From: Pseudomonas oryzihabitans NBRC 102199
Lineage (GTDB): Bacteria > Pseudomonadota > Gammaproteobacteria > Pseudomonadales > Pseudomonadaceae
Assembly (NCBI RefSeq): GCF_000730625.1
Contig: NZ_BBIT01000001.1
Span: forward strand, 266,609 to 330,608
Reading direction: 5' to 3'
DNA: 64,000 nucleotides
How positions within the stretch are numbered: the first letter of the stretch is position 1; each line of letters opens with the position of its first letter. Positions 15,908-23,964 of the stretch are shown here, piece after piece. Both the position numbers and the translations under genes were made by a program. The notes under the pieces were generated by a model. The model ran no database searches. It had not been told where the DNA came from and worked only from the letters and a program-made list of their open reading frames with translations.

Positions 15908-17203
15908 TCATTCGCTGCCTCCGCGGCCCATCATCTTCCTAAGGCTCTTGAGTACGTCATTCCCAGTTTGAGCGTCACTGACAGCCTTTGGCTGGACAGT
16001 GGCAGGCTCAAATCGCGGAACTGTCAGTACCGAAGGGGCCTGGGTCGGCATGGCTGGAGCGGCGGATCGAACTGCGGCGGGCTGCCAATCGGAGTTGAAG
16101 TCACCGGTCTGGGCCTTCTGGATGAGTTTCATCAGGTAGGCCAGAGGCTTCGCTACCCCGCCCGAGGCGCAGCGAACGCCCCATTGCTTGACCAGGGAAG
16201 CTCGAATGTCAGCGGGAACGGCCAGGATCGCGAGCTGGGCGCGGTGCTGCTGCTCCGACGTCATCCGTTGATAGGCGCTCGGCCACACAAGGTCCACGTC
16301 CGCCTGCTCGCGCAGTACAGAGCTTTTAGATACATCAGTATTTGTATTCGTATACGTACTAGATGAGTTCGGATTCCGAACTAAGTGCAAAACCCCTTGA
16401 TTTGCACTGAGTTCGGAATCCGAACTGAGGCTCGAAGCCTGATCAACAAGGCTTTTTTGACTGAGTTCGGAATTCGAACTCAGTTGATTCATAGCTGCCA
16501 ATACCGGAGTTCGGAATCCGAACTCAGCGGGAGGTGTCGCTGCACGTGCCGGATCTTCGAGCCCCTGGGCGCGAAAGCGCTCTCTGAACACTTCCACGCG
16601 GGTGGGCAGGTCCTGGGTCTCGCTGACTAGCATCTCGTCAAAAGTCAGGCCGGCGATCTCGCGGACTGAGGTATTGGTGTGCTCAAGGCCATTAGCCACG
16701 AGTGGCAGAAAGTCGTGATCGAGTTGGATGGCCTCGGAGTAGGCCACGGGCTCGTCGTGCAGAATGTAGATGTTGCCTTGGACCTGGCCGGTAATCGCGT
16801 CGCGAACACGGCGGCCGAGGCTCAGCCAGCGAGTCAGGCGCAGTACGGTCAAGGCCTTGGCCACGGTCTCACGCGAAGCAGGACGGCCTGGGTTGTTGCC
16901 TAGGTAGGGGCGCAGCTGATCGTAGGTCGGGAACGCAGTGACCCCGTCACCGTTCATGAGCAGGCGAAACACCTGCCAGGCGTTGCGCTCAAGGGGCGAG
17001 AGCCGATCATCGAGCAGCAGTCGGCGAGGAACGGTCTCGTGAGGGTTACCGCTGAAAACGATGCCGGCGAATTCCCTGGGCAGGTCTTCGCCGGTTTTTT
17101 GCTTGTAGTCGCGTTGGGCTTGGACATGGACGTTCAGGTGTGACGCTGCAACGTCCAGGGCGCGACCGAGTAGATGGGAGCCGCGTGGAGCAGTGGTTTT
17201 CAC
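15908..17203 (-). CDS. STY4528 family pathogenicity-island replication protein
   Basis: A 431-aa putative replication initiator of the element. The N-terminal half (about 40-220) looks like a winged-helix replication protein: it includes AWQVFRLLMNGDGVTAFPTY and ETVAKALTVLRLTRWLSL, a helix-turn-helix-like segment. A Ser/Asn-rich linker (about 225-295) is coded by DNA that holds four palindromes and an AT-rich run. The C-terminal part (about 300-360) has WPSAYQRMTSEQQHRA and a following helical domain. The layout resembles phage lambda O, whose gene contains the origin. The start overlaps the DUF2857 stop by four bases. The family name is known; the molecular role is inferred. Confidence 0.8.
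   Translation of the reverse strand: MKTTAPRGSHLLGRALDVAASHLNVHVQAQRDYKQKTGEDLPREFAGIVFSGNPHETVPRRLLLDDRLSPLERNAWQVFRLLMNGDGVTAFPTYDQLRPYLGNNPGRPASRETVAKALTVLRLTRWLSLGRRVRDAITGQVQGNIYILHDEPVAYSEAIQLDHDFLPLVANGLEHTNTSVREIAGLTFDEMLVSETQDLPTRVEVFRERFRAQGLEDPARAATPPAEFGFRTPVLAAMNQLSSNSELSQKSLVDQASSLSSDSELSANQGVLHLVRNPNSSSTYTNTNTDVSKSSVLREQADVDLVWPSAYQRMTSEQQHRAQLAILAVPADIRASLVKQWGVRCASGGVAKPLAYLMKLIQKAQTGDFNSDWQPAAVRSAAPAMPTQAPSVLTVPRFEPATVQPKAVSDAQTGNDVLKSLRKMMGRGGSE
16321..16362. other. AT-rich segment, possible DNA unwinding element
   Basis: This 42-base stretch inside the STY4528 gene is about two thirds A+T, whereas the flanking genes are GC-rich. It includes TACATCAGTATTTGTATTCG and TATACGTACTAGA. 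It abuts four short palindromes. AT-rich DNA beside initiator sites is the standard layout of a plasmid origin, but melting or initiation here is inference. Confidence 0.45.
16367..16523. repeat. Four GTTCGGANTCCGAAC palindromes inside STY4528 gene
   Basis: Four copies of a 15-bp palindrome with 7-bp arms start at 16367, 16411, 16465 and 16509 (spacing 44, 54 and 44). The 16411 and 16509 copies are identical. The 16465 copy has one core change but extends to a 23-bp dyad, CTGAGTTCG on one side and CGAACTCAG on the other. They are coded in the Ser-rich linker of the initiator-like protein. They are candidate binding sites for that protein or for ParB. Confidence 0.85.
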
Positions 17204-17976
17204 CTATTATCGCCTTCTGCCGAATCCAGCTCGATCAAGCTCATTTGCCCGAGGGCAGCAGACTGGTCCTGTTCTTGTACCTGGGGCAGGGCATCGCCAG
17301 CGGCTTGCTCATCACCGAGCTGCCGATCTCGCCGCTTCCGAGCATCGGAAATCAGCAAGAGCGGTGCCCGGGCGATCTTAGGTGGGTAGAGGCCTTCGTT
17401 GAGCCAGGTCTGTACGAGATTCCAGATGAGGCCGAGGGTGATTTGGTCGTGCCTGTCCTTGATGGAGTCGAAGGGACCGTTGAGCTCCTCAGTGATCATC
17501 ATGCAGATGTCGAGCAGGGCGATGGCGTCCTTGTGGTCCACCTCGTGAGCGTTCATCAGGTCGAGAAAGCGATACCAGACCTGATCGGTATCGTTGAGCC
17601 CTGCCACCCGGCCGGAGCGACCGGGGACGTTCAGAAGCTGGCGCACCACGCTGATCTCGCTGGGGGCCATGCCGAAGAACTCGCGGATCATCCCGTTGGT
17701 AGCGCCCAACTGGATGGCGCGATGCACGAGGCGGGTCTCGCGCTCATCGCGTTCGCAGTTCTCCAGGAGCTTCTTGACCATGTCGAGATCGATCTGGACC
17801 TTGCACCAGCGTGCCGGAGCATTTTTCAGGATGCTGTGAGCCTGGGGCTGGCGCAGCAGGTTCAAGACTTCGACGTCCAGGCCAATGTCCAGGCAGCGCT
17901 GGACCTGGCCGTTGCGCAGGTGATGGAGGATCTGATCCATCAGCGCCTGGTTCATGGGGTTGTACTTCGTGGACAT
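17200..17976 (-). CDS. DUF2857 domain-containing protein
   Basis: A 258-aa soluble protein, mostly helical. A helix-turn-helix-like segment lies around residues 95-125 (LGATNGMIREFFGM followed by SEISVVRQLL), and the tail is Gln/Asp-rich. DUF2857 proteins lie between ParB and STY4528 genes in PFGI-1 and SPI-7 type islands, as here, and their function is not known. A DNA-binding role is inferred from the HTH-like stretch. The gene overlaps the STY4528 start by four bases. Confidence 0.75.
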   Translation of the reverse strand: MSTKYNPMNQALMDQILHHLRNGQVQRCLDIGLDVEVLNLLRQPQAHSILKNAPARWCKVQIDLDMVKKLLENCERDERETRLVHRAIQLGATNGMIREFFGMAPSEISVVRQLLNVPGRSGRVAGLNDTDQVWYRFLDLMNAHEVDHKDAIALLDICMMITEELNGPFDSIKDRHDQITLGLIWNLVQTWLNEGLYPPKIARAPLLLISDARKRRDRQLGDEQAAGDALPQVQEQDQSAALGQMSLIELDSAEGDNR

Positions 17977-18013
17977 ATGCGACTTCCTAATGCAGGTCCA
18001 GAAGGTGACCGGG

Positions 18014-19762
18014 CTACTGCCCGGCCTCGAGTTCGATCAGCCGGCGGGCGAGACGGATCACCCGGAACAGCTTCACGACGGCGGCATCGGTCATGCGGCC
18101 TTCGGTGCTGGCTGGCTTGCTATCGAAAAGGGGATCGCCAAGAAGCAGCTGGCCCAGGTTCAGGGCGAAGGTCGCGTTCTCTTCCGCGATGCTTGCCTTG
18201 AGCGCCTCGGCAGTTTCTGGATCACGCGACACCACGTAGCTGTACATACCCGTCAACGACTGCAGGAATTGCCAAGACGTTGTTCCGCGTGCGGTCAGCT
18301 CTGATTGAGGGATAGAAAGCGTGAAGCCGAGTGCGAAATCGGTGGGCTTGAGCAGCTCTCCAGGAACGTCGCACAGCTGGGCTACTTCGAAGACCAGCGT
18401 TCGCAGGACCTTACGCAATTCCTCAGGGGTATCAGTGTTGCGCTCGATGTACCAGATATCCGAGATGGCATGCAGGCCGCCGGCCTGGACAGGGATCGCA
18501 CGTAGGGCATCACTGTTGAAGTCAGGCAGGGTCTCGCCGTGCTCGGCCGCGATGCGGCGCTGAACGTCCCTTACCTTCTGACCGATGCCATCGGGCGTGA
18601 CGATGTGGCCGTTCAGGCGAGCGGCGCGCTCCTGTTCGGAGAGCTGCTCGGGATCCGGCGGAGTGTGCTGCGGCGCATTGGTGTCGACTGCGCCGGAGCC
18701 ACCGGTACGCTCAGGGAGTGGCGGTGGTGTGGAAGGGGAGGCAGCCCCCTGCTTCTGCTTGCTGGGCGCTCCTGATGGTTGTTCCTGCCTAGTACTGTTG
18801 CCAGGCGCGTGCGCGATAGCACCGGTAGTAGGAACCTGAGGAGCCTGGCCATCGGGCACCTGCACCCCCACAAGTTGCGAGCGTCGGCTACTGTCTTGGT
18901 GATCAAGGATCGCCTTGAGTACTTCTTCGTAGCTGACGTTCAGCGCTCTCCGGATCTGGCCAATCAGCTCGTCCTGGATGGACTCGAAGACAAAGTTGTC
19001 GGTGTGACCATCAAAGCCGTTGAGCACTTCTTGGTAAAGCAACTCGAAGTCTGCCTCCTCACCGTTGAAGCTCACCCAAGCCTTCAGCGAGGCACTGCGA
19101 AGCGTAAGCAGCTTTTCAACTTGGTGCTTGCCAAGGCCTGAATAGAGCAGTCTTGGAATTGCGGGCACTAGTGTCCGCAACGCTTCCTGCATCCTGCTGA
19201 TATGGGACTGAGATATGCGATATCCATCCTCAGCCAGCTTCCTTACAAGCTCCCTCTGAGATATCTCTCGGCCGGCTTCCTGGGCATAGAGCTCACGGGC
19301 AGCATCGATACTGACCGCACGCTCGACGAACATGAGGTTGCCCCGCAGATCATTCTCTGCGAGGTGGCCGGTCAGCGAGACGATCTCGCCGCGGTCAGAC
19401 CACGGACGGAATAGGCAATTGATCCGAAAGTAGCGCTCGTCCCGCGTTTCCTTCCACAGCTCATTGAGGATGGCCAGGCGGGTGTTGCCGCCGGTACGAA
19501 TGATGAAGTGCTCTTCACCAGGCCGTCTGGTGACTGGCGGAGGCGTGTCTAACCCCCGGGCCTGGATGGATGCTTTGATCTCATCGTGCAGCGGGTTTCG
19601 GGTGGTTCGGGGGTTGCGGTTGTAAGGGGCCAACTCATCCAGCGTGAGGACCATGGGCGTTTCCTTGATGGGATCCGCCAGGCGTGCGACAGGAGCGCTC
19701 GATCCGGGAAACCCGCCCGCTAATAGACGCTGAGTGACTGCTTCGTTGCTGGGCTTGCTCAT
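18014..19762 (-). CDS. parB: ICE ParB family protein (PFGI-1 class)
   Basis: A 582-aa partition protein, about twice the length of chromosomal ParB. The N-terminal ParB/Sulfiredoxin-like domain (about 35-140) includes LAPYNRNPRTTRN and IRTGGNTRLAILNEL. A KorB/HTH-like domain (about 165-215) has REISQRELVRKLAEDGYRIS and SHISRM. A long Pro/Ser/Thr-rich linker runs from about 300 to 370, then a C-terminal domain to the end. ParB binds centromere-like DNA and works with ParA, coded at the far end of this operon. It overlaps the ribbon-helix-helix gene by four bases. The palindromic arrays nearby are candidate binding sites. Confidence 0.88.
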   Translation of the reverse strand: MSKPSNEAVTQRLLAGGFPGSSAPVARLADPIKETPMVLTLDELAPYNRNPRTTRNPLHDEIKASIQARGLDTPPPVTRRPGEEHFIIRTGGNTRLAILNELWKETRDERYFRINCLFRPWSDRGEIVSLTGHLAENDLRGNLMFVERAVSIDAARELYAQEAGREISQRELVRKLAEDGYRISQSHISRMQEALRTLVPAIPRLLYSGLGKHQVEKLLTLRSASLKAWVSFNGEEADFELLYQEVLNGFDGHTDNFVFESIQDELIGQIRRALNVSYEEVLKAILDHQDSSRRSQLVGVQVPDGQAPQVPTTGAIAHAPGNSTRQEQPSGAPSKQKQGAASPSTPPPLPERTGGSGAVDTNAPQHTPPDPEQLSEQERAARLNGHIVTPDGIGQKVRDVQRRIAAEHGETLPDFNSDALRAIPVQAGGLHAISDIWYIERNTDTPEELRKVLRTLVFEVAQLCDVPGELLKPTDFALGFTLSIPQSELTARGTTSWQFLQSLTGMYSYVVSRDPETAEALKASIAEENATFALNLGQLLLGDPLFDSKPASTEGRMTDAAVVKLFRVIRLARRLIELEAGQ

Positions 19763-20037
19763 GCATGAATCTCCTGAGCAGCCCGAGCTGCGGGCCGGCT
19801 GGGCTCATCATTGGCGGCCAGCAATTGGTCGATTACGCGCTGCAGGCGAAAGACCTCATCCTCGAGCTCGAGCGTGCGGCCCATGCGGTTGATGATCTCG
19901 GCGTTCATCGACCGATGGGCCTGCTTGGCCGCTTCGGCGATTTGAGGACGGAGTCCCTTGGGAAAGCGGACGACGAACTTCTCATCCTCTGTTGCAGATT
20001 TCCGTACGGATGGCTTGCGCTTGGTTGCGGTAGTCAT
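19759..20037 (-). CDS. Arc-like ribbon-helix-helix DNA-binding protein
   Basis: A 92-aa protein whose residues 20-55 (FVVRFPKGLRPQIAEAAKQ, RSMNAEIINRM) form a classic Arc/MetJ ribbon-helix-helix domain: a short strand that enters the major groove and two helices. Residues 60-75 look like a coiled coil for oligomerisation. It is packed between a HicA-like gene and parB with four-base overlaps on both sides. It could be an antitoxin for the HicA-like protein, an operon repressor, or both. Confidence 0.8.
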   Translation of the reverse strand: MTTATKRKPSVRKSATEDEKFVVRFPKGLRPQIAEAAKQAHRSMNAEIINRMGRTLELEDEVFRLQRVIDQLLAANDEPSRPAARAAQEIHA

Positions 20038-20273
20038 AGGGTCTGATCCAATTCGTTCATAGGCTGGGCACGGCGCAGTTGGGCGCGGGCATTGAGGCCG
20101 GCGCGGCGATCACTGGGCGTGAAAGACGTGAAAATGGGGCAGTAGCCGACTTTCAAGAACTTGACGTGGCCACCCTTGGTACGGGCAACGATCCAGCCCT
20201 CATCCAGGGCGAACGCCACCAGGTCCTGCAGGTTCTTGTTGGCACCACGTAGCGCATGGGCGGGCGTCGTCAT
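20034..20273 (-). CDS. HicA-like small protein
   Basis: A 79-aa protein with the HicA (dsRBD-like) pattern: a helix (NLQDLVAFALDEGWIVA), strand-turn TKGGHVKFLK with the conserved His, a strand, then SDRRAGLNARAQLRRA as the last helix. HicA toxins are ribosome-independent mRNA interferases that need this His. The expected HicB partner is absent, and a ribbon-helix-helix gene follows with a four-base overlap. Such stand-alone HicA-fold proteins are common in replication operons of mobile elements, so toxicity is not assured. Confidence 0.65.
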   Translation of the reverse strand: MTTPAHALRGANKNLQDLVAFALDEGWIVARTKGGHVKFLKVGYCPIFTSFTPSDRRAGLNARAQLRRAQPMNELDQTL

Positions 20274-20659
20274 GTGCGGCTACCTCCTTTCACGTATCCC
20301 ACCTTGGAAGGCAGTCGATGCGCCCGGGCAAGGCCATGACAGCGATCCAGGGGCTGCTGTAGGCGCCTGGACGCGGTGCGTAGCGTATCTCCGAGCAAGG
20401 CGCGGGCTCGAAGGAGCCGCACCAGGTCCTCGTCGGAAACTTCGATTGCCGGCTTGGCCTCGGCCAGCTGGCGCAGCTCCTCGCGCTGCGCGCTGATGAC
20501 GAAGCTCGGGCCGCCGGCGGCGCGCTCGGTGGGCTTTATTTCGACGACTTGGCCACCTTTGGCCAGGAAATCGTTCAGCGCTGCATCTAGCCTCCGCCGG
20601 TCACGTTCGCGATCGGTGTGAGAAGGGAGATCCTGTTCAAGGGTGTGATGGGAGAGCAT
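20270..20659 (-). CDS. Hypothetical protein
   Basis: A 129-aa basic protein, Arg-rich and mostly helical, with DRERDRRRLDAALNDFLAKGG near the N-terminus and SDEDLVRLLRARALLGDTLR in the middle. I do not recognise a family. Start MLSHHTLE at 20659 is one base from the stop of the zinc-ribbon gene; a longer frame overlaps that gene. It overlaps the HicA-like gene by four bases. Position in the operon suggests a replication-module accessory role. Confidence 0.6.
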   Translation of the reverse strand: MLSHHTLEQDLPSHTDRERDRRRLDAALNDFLAKGGQVVEIKPTERAAGGPSFVISAQREELRQLAEAKPAIEVSDEDLVRLLRARALLGDTLRTASRRLQQPLDRCHGLARAHRLPSKVGYVKGGSRT

Positions 20660-20660
20660 G

Positions 20661-21092
20661 TCATTGGCCTCCCGCCCGGTGCTGGAGCTGGTTGCCCGAT
20701 TCGATGGCGACGATCTCGGCCAAACCATCGTCCTTGAACAGCAGGTCCAGGGTCTTGATCAGCCCTGCCGCGTCATTGCGGGAGCCGGCGACGCGGAAGA
20801 CGACGGTTGTGTCGTGGAAGGGACCAGGTGCTGGCTGATCGACGACCTGCAGGGGCTCCACGTCGAGCGAATGGCAGACGCTGCAGACCAGAACTTCATC
20901 AGCGGTAAGGGGGCGGCGGCAGATGTGATGGCCGCAGTTGCGGCACTGGTGAGTAACCCCAGACAACATAGCTTGCGGGCTCATCGAGCAGCTCCTTGCC
21001 GGCTCCCGCCGGCGAACGATCGAGGGGAAGGGCAGGGAAGAGGGTTGCGACTCATCTGTAACGGGCACGAGGGCATCGCTCAGGAGATTCAT
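20661..21092 (-). CDS. Hypothetical zinc-ribbon protein
   Basis: A 143-aa protein with two Cys pairs, CRNCGHH and CSVC, 18-20 residues apart (about 50-75). The DEVLVCSVC strand is typical of a zinc ribbon. The remaining sequence is not recognised. The ATG overlaps the dnaB stop (ATGA), which decides the start at 21092. It may bind nucleic acid or be structural; the function is unknown. Confidence 0.6.
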   Translation of the reverse strand: MNLLSDALVPVTDESQPSSLPFPSIVRRREPARSCSMSPQAMLSGVTHQCRNCGHHICRRPLTADEVLVCSVCHSLDVEPLQVVDQPAPGPFHDTTVVFRVAGSRNDAAGLIKTLDLLFKDDGLAEIVAIESGNQLQHRAGGQ

Positions 21093-22501
21093 GCGTTCAT
21101 CTCCTGCCAGGCCTGCGCGCTCAGGTTCTCGAAGCGCGTCTGATTGGCGATGAAGGCGGCACGGACCGTACCGACTTGGCCGTTGCGGAATTTGCCAACG
21201 ATCAGCTCAGCGATGCCTTTGAGCTCGGTATCCGGGTGGTAGTACTCGTCGCGGTACAGGAACATGATCACGTCGGCGTCCTGCTCGATCGCACCGGATT
21301 CACGCAAATCGGCAAGGCCAGGGCGCTTGTTCGGCCGAGACTCCAGACCTCGGTTGAGTTGGGAGAGCGCGATGACCGGACACTTCATCTCTTTGGCGAG
21401 CGCCTTGAGAGAGCGAGAGATCTCGGCGATCTCGTTGGCGCGGTTCTCTTGGCCTTCGCAGCGCATCAACTGCAGGTAGTCGACCAGGATCAGCGCGGGC
21501 GGGCCGAAACGACGCGCGGCGCGACGGGCTCTGGCGCGCAGCATCGTAGGGGACAGGCCTGCCTGGTCGTCGATTACCAGGCGATCGCCAAAGCCGTTGA
21601 TGGTGTTGACGGCCATGGTCAGCTTTGGCCAGTCCTCATCCTCCAGCTGGCCGCTTTTCAGCTTCGCAGCATCGATGCGGCCGATGATCGCCACCAACCT
21701 GAGCATCAGTTGCTCAGCCGGCATCTCTAGGCTGTAGACCTGGACTGATTTACTGCACGCATGCTGGAGCGCGCTTTTGATGCAGTTCAGCAAGAATGCT
21801 GTCTTCCCCATAGCGGGACGGGCGCCAACGATGATCAGGTCGGTGTCCTGCCACCCCGAGGTGAGGGCATCCAGATCGGCTAGGCCTGAAGGAACGCCCG
21901 TCACCGGTATGGGGTTGTTGAAGCGCTCGTCGATGATGTCGATCAGCTTGTGCAAGGTCGCTTTGACATTGCAGAACTCGGCGGCCTTCCTGTCTTGTCC
22001 GAGCGCGAACAGCCGCTGCTCAGTCTGCTCCTGCACTTCGGCGGCATTGGCGCCTGGTGTCGAAGCCTCGCGGCTGCTGGCAAAGCCCAGCAGGATCAGG
22101 CGGCGCAGGTGCGCTCGCTGGGCGACGATCTCCGCGTACGCGACGATGTTGGCCACTGAGGGAGTGTCCTTGGCCAAGGTCCCCAAATAGGCAAGGCCGC
22201 CCACCTCTTCGACGTCAGGCATCACCTCTGCGAGTGTCACGACATCGAAGGGCCGCGACTGGGAGGCGAGCAGGGCGATTCGCCGGAATATGAGCTGGTG
22301 GTGCCTGAAGAAGAAGTCTTCCTCCAGCAACACGTCAGCGATCAGGTCCCAGGTGCTGTTGTCGAGCATCAGTCCGCCCAGGACGGACTGCTCGGCTTCT
22401 TGGGAGTGAGGCGGGATCAAGCCGGCTGCTACGCGCTCAGCGTCTGAGACATGCACGGTGTGATCGTGGGCGGGGGCTTCCAGGAGCTGAGCGACGCTCA
22501 T
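21089..22501 (-). CDS. dnaB: Replicative DNA helicase DnaB, ICE-encoded
   Basis: Hexameric 5'-3' helicase of 470 aa. The N-terminal primase-interacting domain (about 30-130) begins IPPHSQEAEQSVLGGLML. The RecA-like core shows Walker A GARPAMGKTA, Walker B LILVDYLQLM and the later SQLNRGLESRPNK, GAIEQDADVIMFLYR and EL-x4-RNGQVG signatures. An element-coded DnaB implies that the ICE can drive its own replication. It is coupled to DUF2786 upstream and to the zinc-ribbon gene downstream by overlaps. Confidence 0.95.
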   Translation of the reverse strand: MSVAQLLEAPAHDHTVHVSDAERVAAGLIPPHSQEAEQSVLGGLMLDNSTWDLIADVLLEEDFFFRHHQLIFRRIALLASQSRPFDVVTLAEVMPDVEEVGGLAYLGTLAKDTPSVANIVAYAEIVAQRAHLRRLILLGFASSREASTPGANAAEVQEQTEQRLFALGQDRKAAEFCNVKATLHKLIDIIDERFNNPIPVTGVPSGLADLDALTSGWQDTDLIIVGARPAMGKTAFLLNCIKSALQHACSKSVQVYSLEMPAEQLMLRLVAIIGRIDAAKLKSGQLEDEDWPKLTMAVNTINGFGDRLVIDDQAGLSPTMLRARARRAARRFGPPALILVDYLQLMRCEGQENRANEIAEISRSLKALAKEMKCPVIALSQLNRGLESRPNKRPGLADLRESGAIEQDADVIMFLYRDEYYHPDTELKGIAELIVGKFRNGQVGTVRAAFIANQTRFENLSAQAWQEMNA

Positions 22502-23199
22502 GACCGACCTCCCAGCGCTACCTGGTCGCGGCGCTGGCCAACGCCGCGGTGGAGCTGTGCCTGAGTCCCCAACTCGTAGCCCTGGTAGCGCGCCCGCACG
22601 TCGTGGCCTTTTGCCTCAAGGTGCTCGAGCTCCACGGTGGTCAGGTCCGGATGGTGAACGGCCAGGTAGGCGTCGATGACGCGCTGGGTCTCATCAGGTT
22701 TGCACTTGGCGAACTGGTGGACCTGGACGCTGACTGCTTCGATCCAGCCTTCGGCGAAGACCTGGCCGCGGCGGCGTTTGGTGGCCAGCTTGCAGCGAGT
22801 TTGTCTGCGGACGAACACCTTGCGCGCGGCCAGGAGCTGCTGGTGGAGCGCGGAATAGGCGTAGCTGGCCATTTCAGGCCCGACACCGATACCAACGAAC
22901 TTGAAAGCCCAGCCCAGGCGCTGATCACGAAAGGCCAAGGGATCGCAATCAAATGCCTGGGCACACACCAGTGCGAGCTGGTGAAGCCAATGGGCGGGTG
23001 CTTTGCGTGTGCCGGTGGCAACGACTGCTTCGCTGGCCAGCACCGCCTGGACGTCAACGTCCATGAGGTTGTGCTGCTGCATGAGCTTGCGTGCTTGACG
23101 CAGCGCGATCTCAGCTTCGTTCGGGGCGGCGCCGGCGTCCTTGGCCAGGGCGAAGCACTTGGCGACGCGCTCCAGGATCTTCTGCTTGTTGGTGTCCAT
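22498..23199 (-). CDS. DUF2786 domain-containing protein
   Basis: A 233-aa protein. Residues 5-45 (QKILERVAKCFALAKDAGA, NEAEIALRQARKLMQQHNL) are the DUF2786 signature seen in many phage and ICE proteins. The C-terminal two thirds contain a basic segment (RRQTRCKLATKRRRGQVF) and FAEGWIEAV, close to the DUF7168 region often fused to DUF2786. The biochemical function is unknown. It overlaps dnaB by four bases and meets the next gene at a single shared base. Confidence 0.8.
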   Translation of the reverse strand: MDTNKQKILERVAKCFALAKDAGAAPNEAEIALRQARKLMQQHNLMDVDVQAVLASEAVVATGTRKAPAHWLHQLALVCAQAFDCDPLAFRDQRLGWAFKFVGIGVGPEMASYAYSALHQQLLAARKVFVRRQTRCKLATKRRRGQVFAEGWIEAVSVQVHQFAKCKPDETQRVIDAYLAVHHPDLTTVELEHLEAKGHDVRARYQGYELGTQAQLHRGVGQRRDQVALGGRS

Positions 23200-23963
23200 C
23201 AGGCAGCCCCTCCTTGCGAAGGGGCCGCTGCCGGTGCCGGGTTTGACACCAGTACGACTTCCTGAAGCGCCTCTGTCCAGACCTTGAGGGTCTCCTGAGC
23301 GCTTGGCTTGAAGAGCTGAGCCTCCCGGACTTCTGCGATACGCTCGTGGAGGGCCTTCAGCCGTTCGGCGGGTGTGTGGCCAGGATGAACCAGGTGGCGT
23401 TCGACGGAGTATTTCAGGTCGGCGATGAGACTGGATACTTGGTCCAGACGCCAGCTGCGCTCACTGGACCACTTGGGAGCATGGCTTTGCATCATGTCGC
23501 GAAGGTGATGATCCTCCTTCAGCATCCAGCCGTCGGTAACAGGCCTAATGGCGATGTACAGCTTCAGTACGTCGATCTGCTGCTCGACCGTTGCGGTCGG
23601 CAGCTGGAAGTGCTGGGCGACCAGCTGCTCGGCTTGTCGCTCTCGTTGCTCACGAATTTTGGCGGCAGCCTTCTCCTCGCGCGCCTTGCGCTCCTTGGCG
23701 TGCTCGACGTTGTGCTTCACGGAGTCCAGTAGGGAAGCAGCGTTGCTCAGCAGCTCGCGCTGCTCGTGGGAGAGCTGCGCGCCGAGGCGGCCGAGGAGCG
23801 TGTTGTTGTACTGGGTCAGCGCACGCAGCTCGCGGGCAGCGCTGGAGAGCCCAGTCTGCACCTTGCGAAAATCCTTCGCGTCGTAGAACTTTCCCTGTTC
23901 CAGCACCACTTCTGCAGTGATAACTGTGGCCTGGGTCAGATCATGCTTTTGGGGCGTGGCCAT
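23199..23963 (-). CDS. Hypothetical coiled-coil ICE protein
   Basis: A 254-aa charged protein with no cysteine and long predicted helices. The stretch at about 70-115 (HNVEHAKERKAREEKAAAK) is strongly coiled-coil. The C-terminus ends in Pro/Ala (NPAPAAAPSQ). No family is recognised. It is one base downstream of parA and shares one base with the DUF2786 gene, so it is part of the partition and replication operon. A structural or segregation role is only suggested by position. Confidence 0.6.
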   Translation of the reverse strand: MATPQKHDLTQATVITAEVVLEQGKFYDAKDFRKVQTGLSSAARELRALTQYNNTLLGRLGAQLSHEQRELLSNAASLLDSVKHNVEHAKERKAREEKAAAKIREQRERQAEQLVAQHFQLPTATVEQQIDVLKLYIAIRPVTDGWMLKEDHHLRDMMQSHAPKWSSERSWRLDQVSSLIADLKYSVERHLVHPGHTPAERLKALHERIAEVREAQLFKPSAQETLKVWTEALQEVVLVSNPAPAAAPSQGGAA

Positions 23964-23964
23964 C

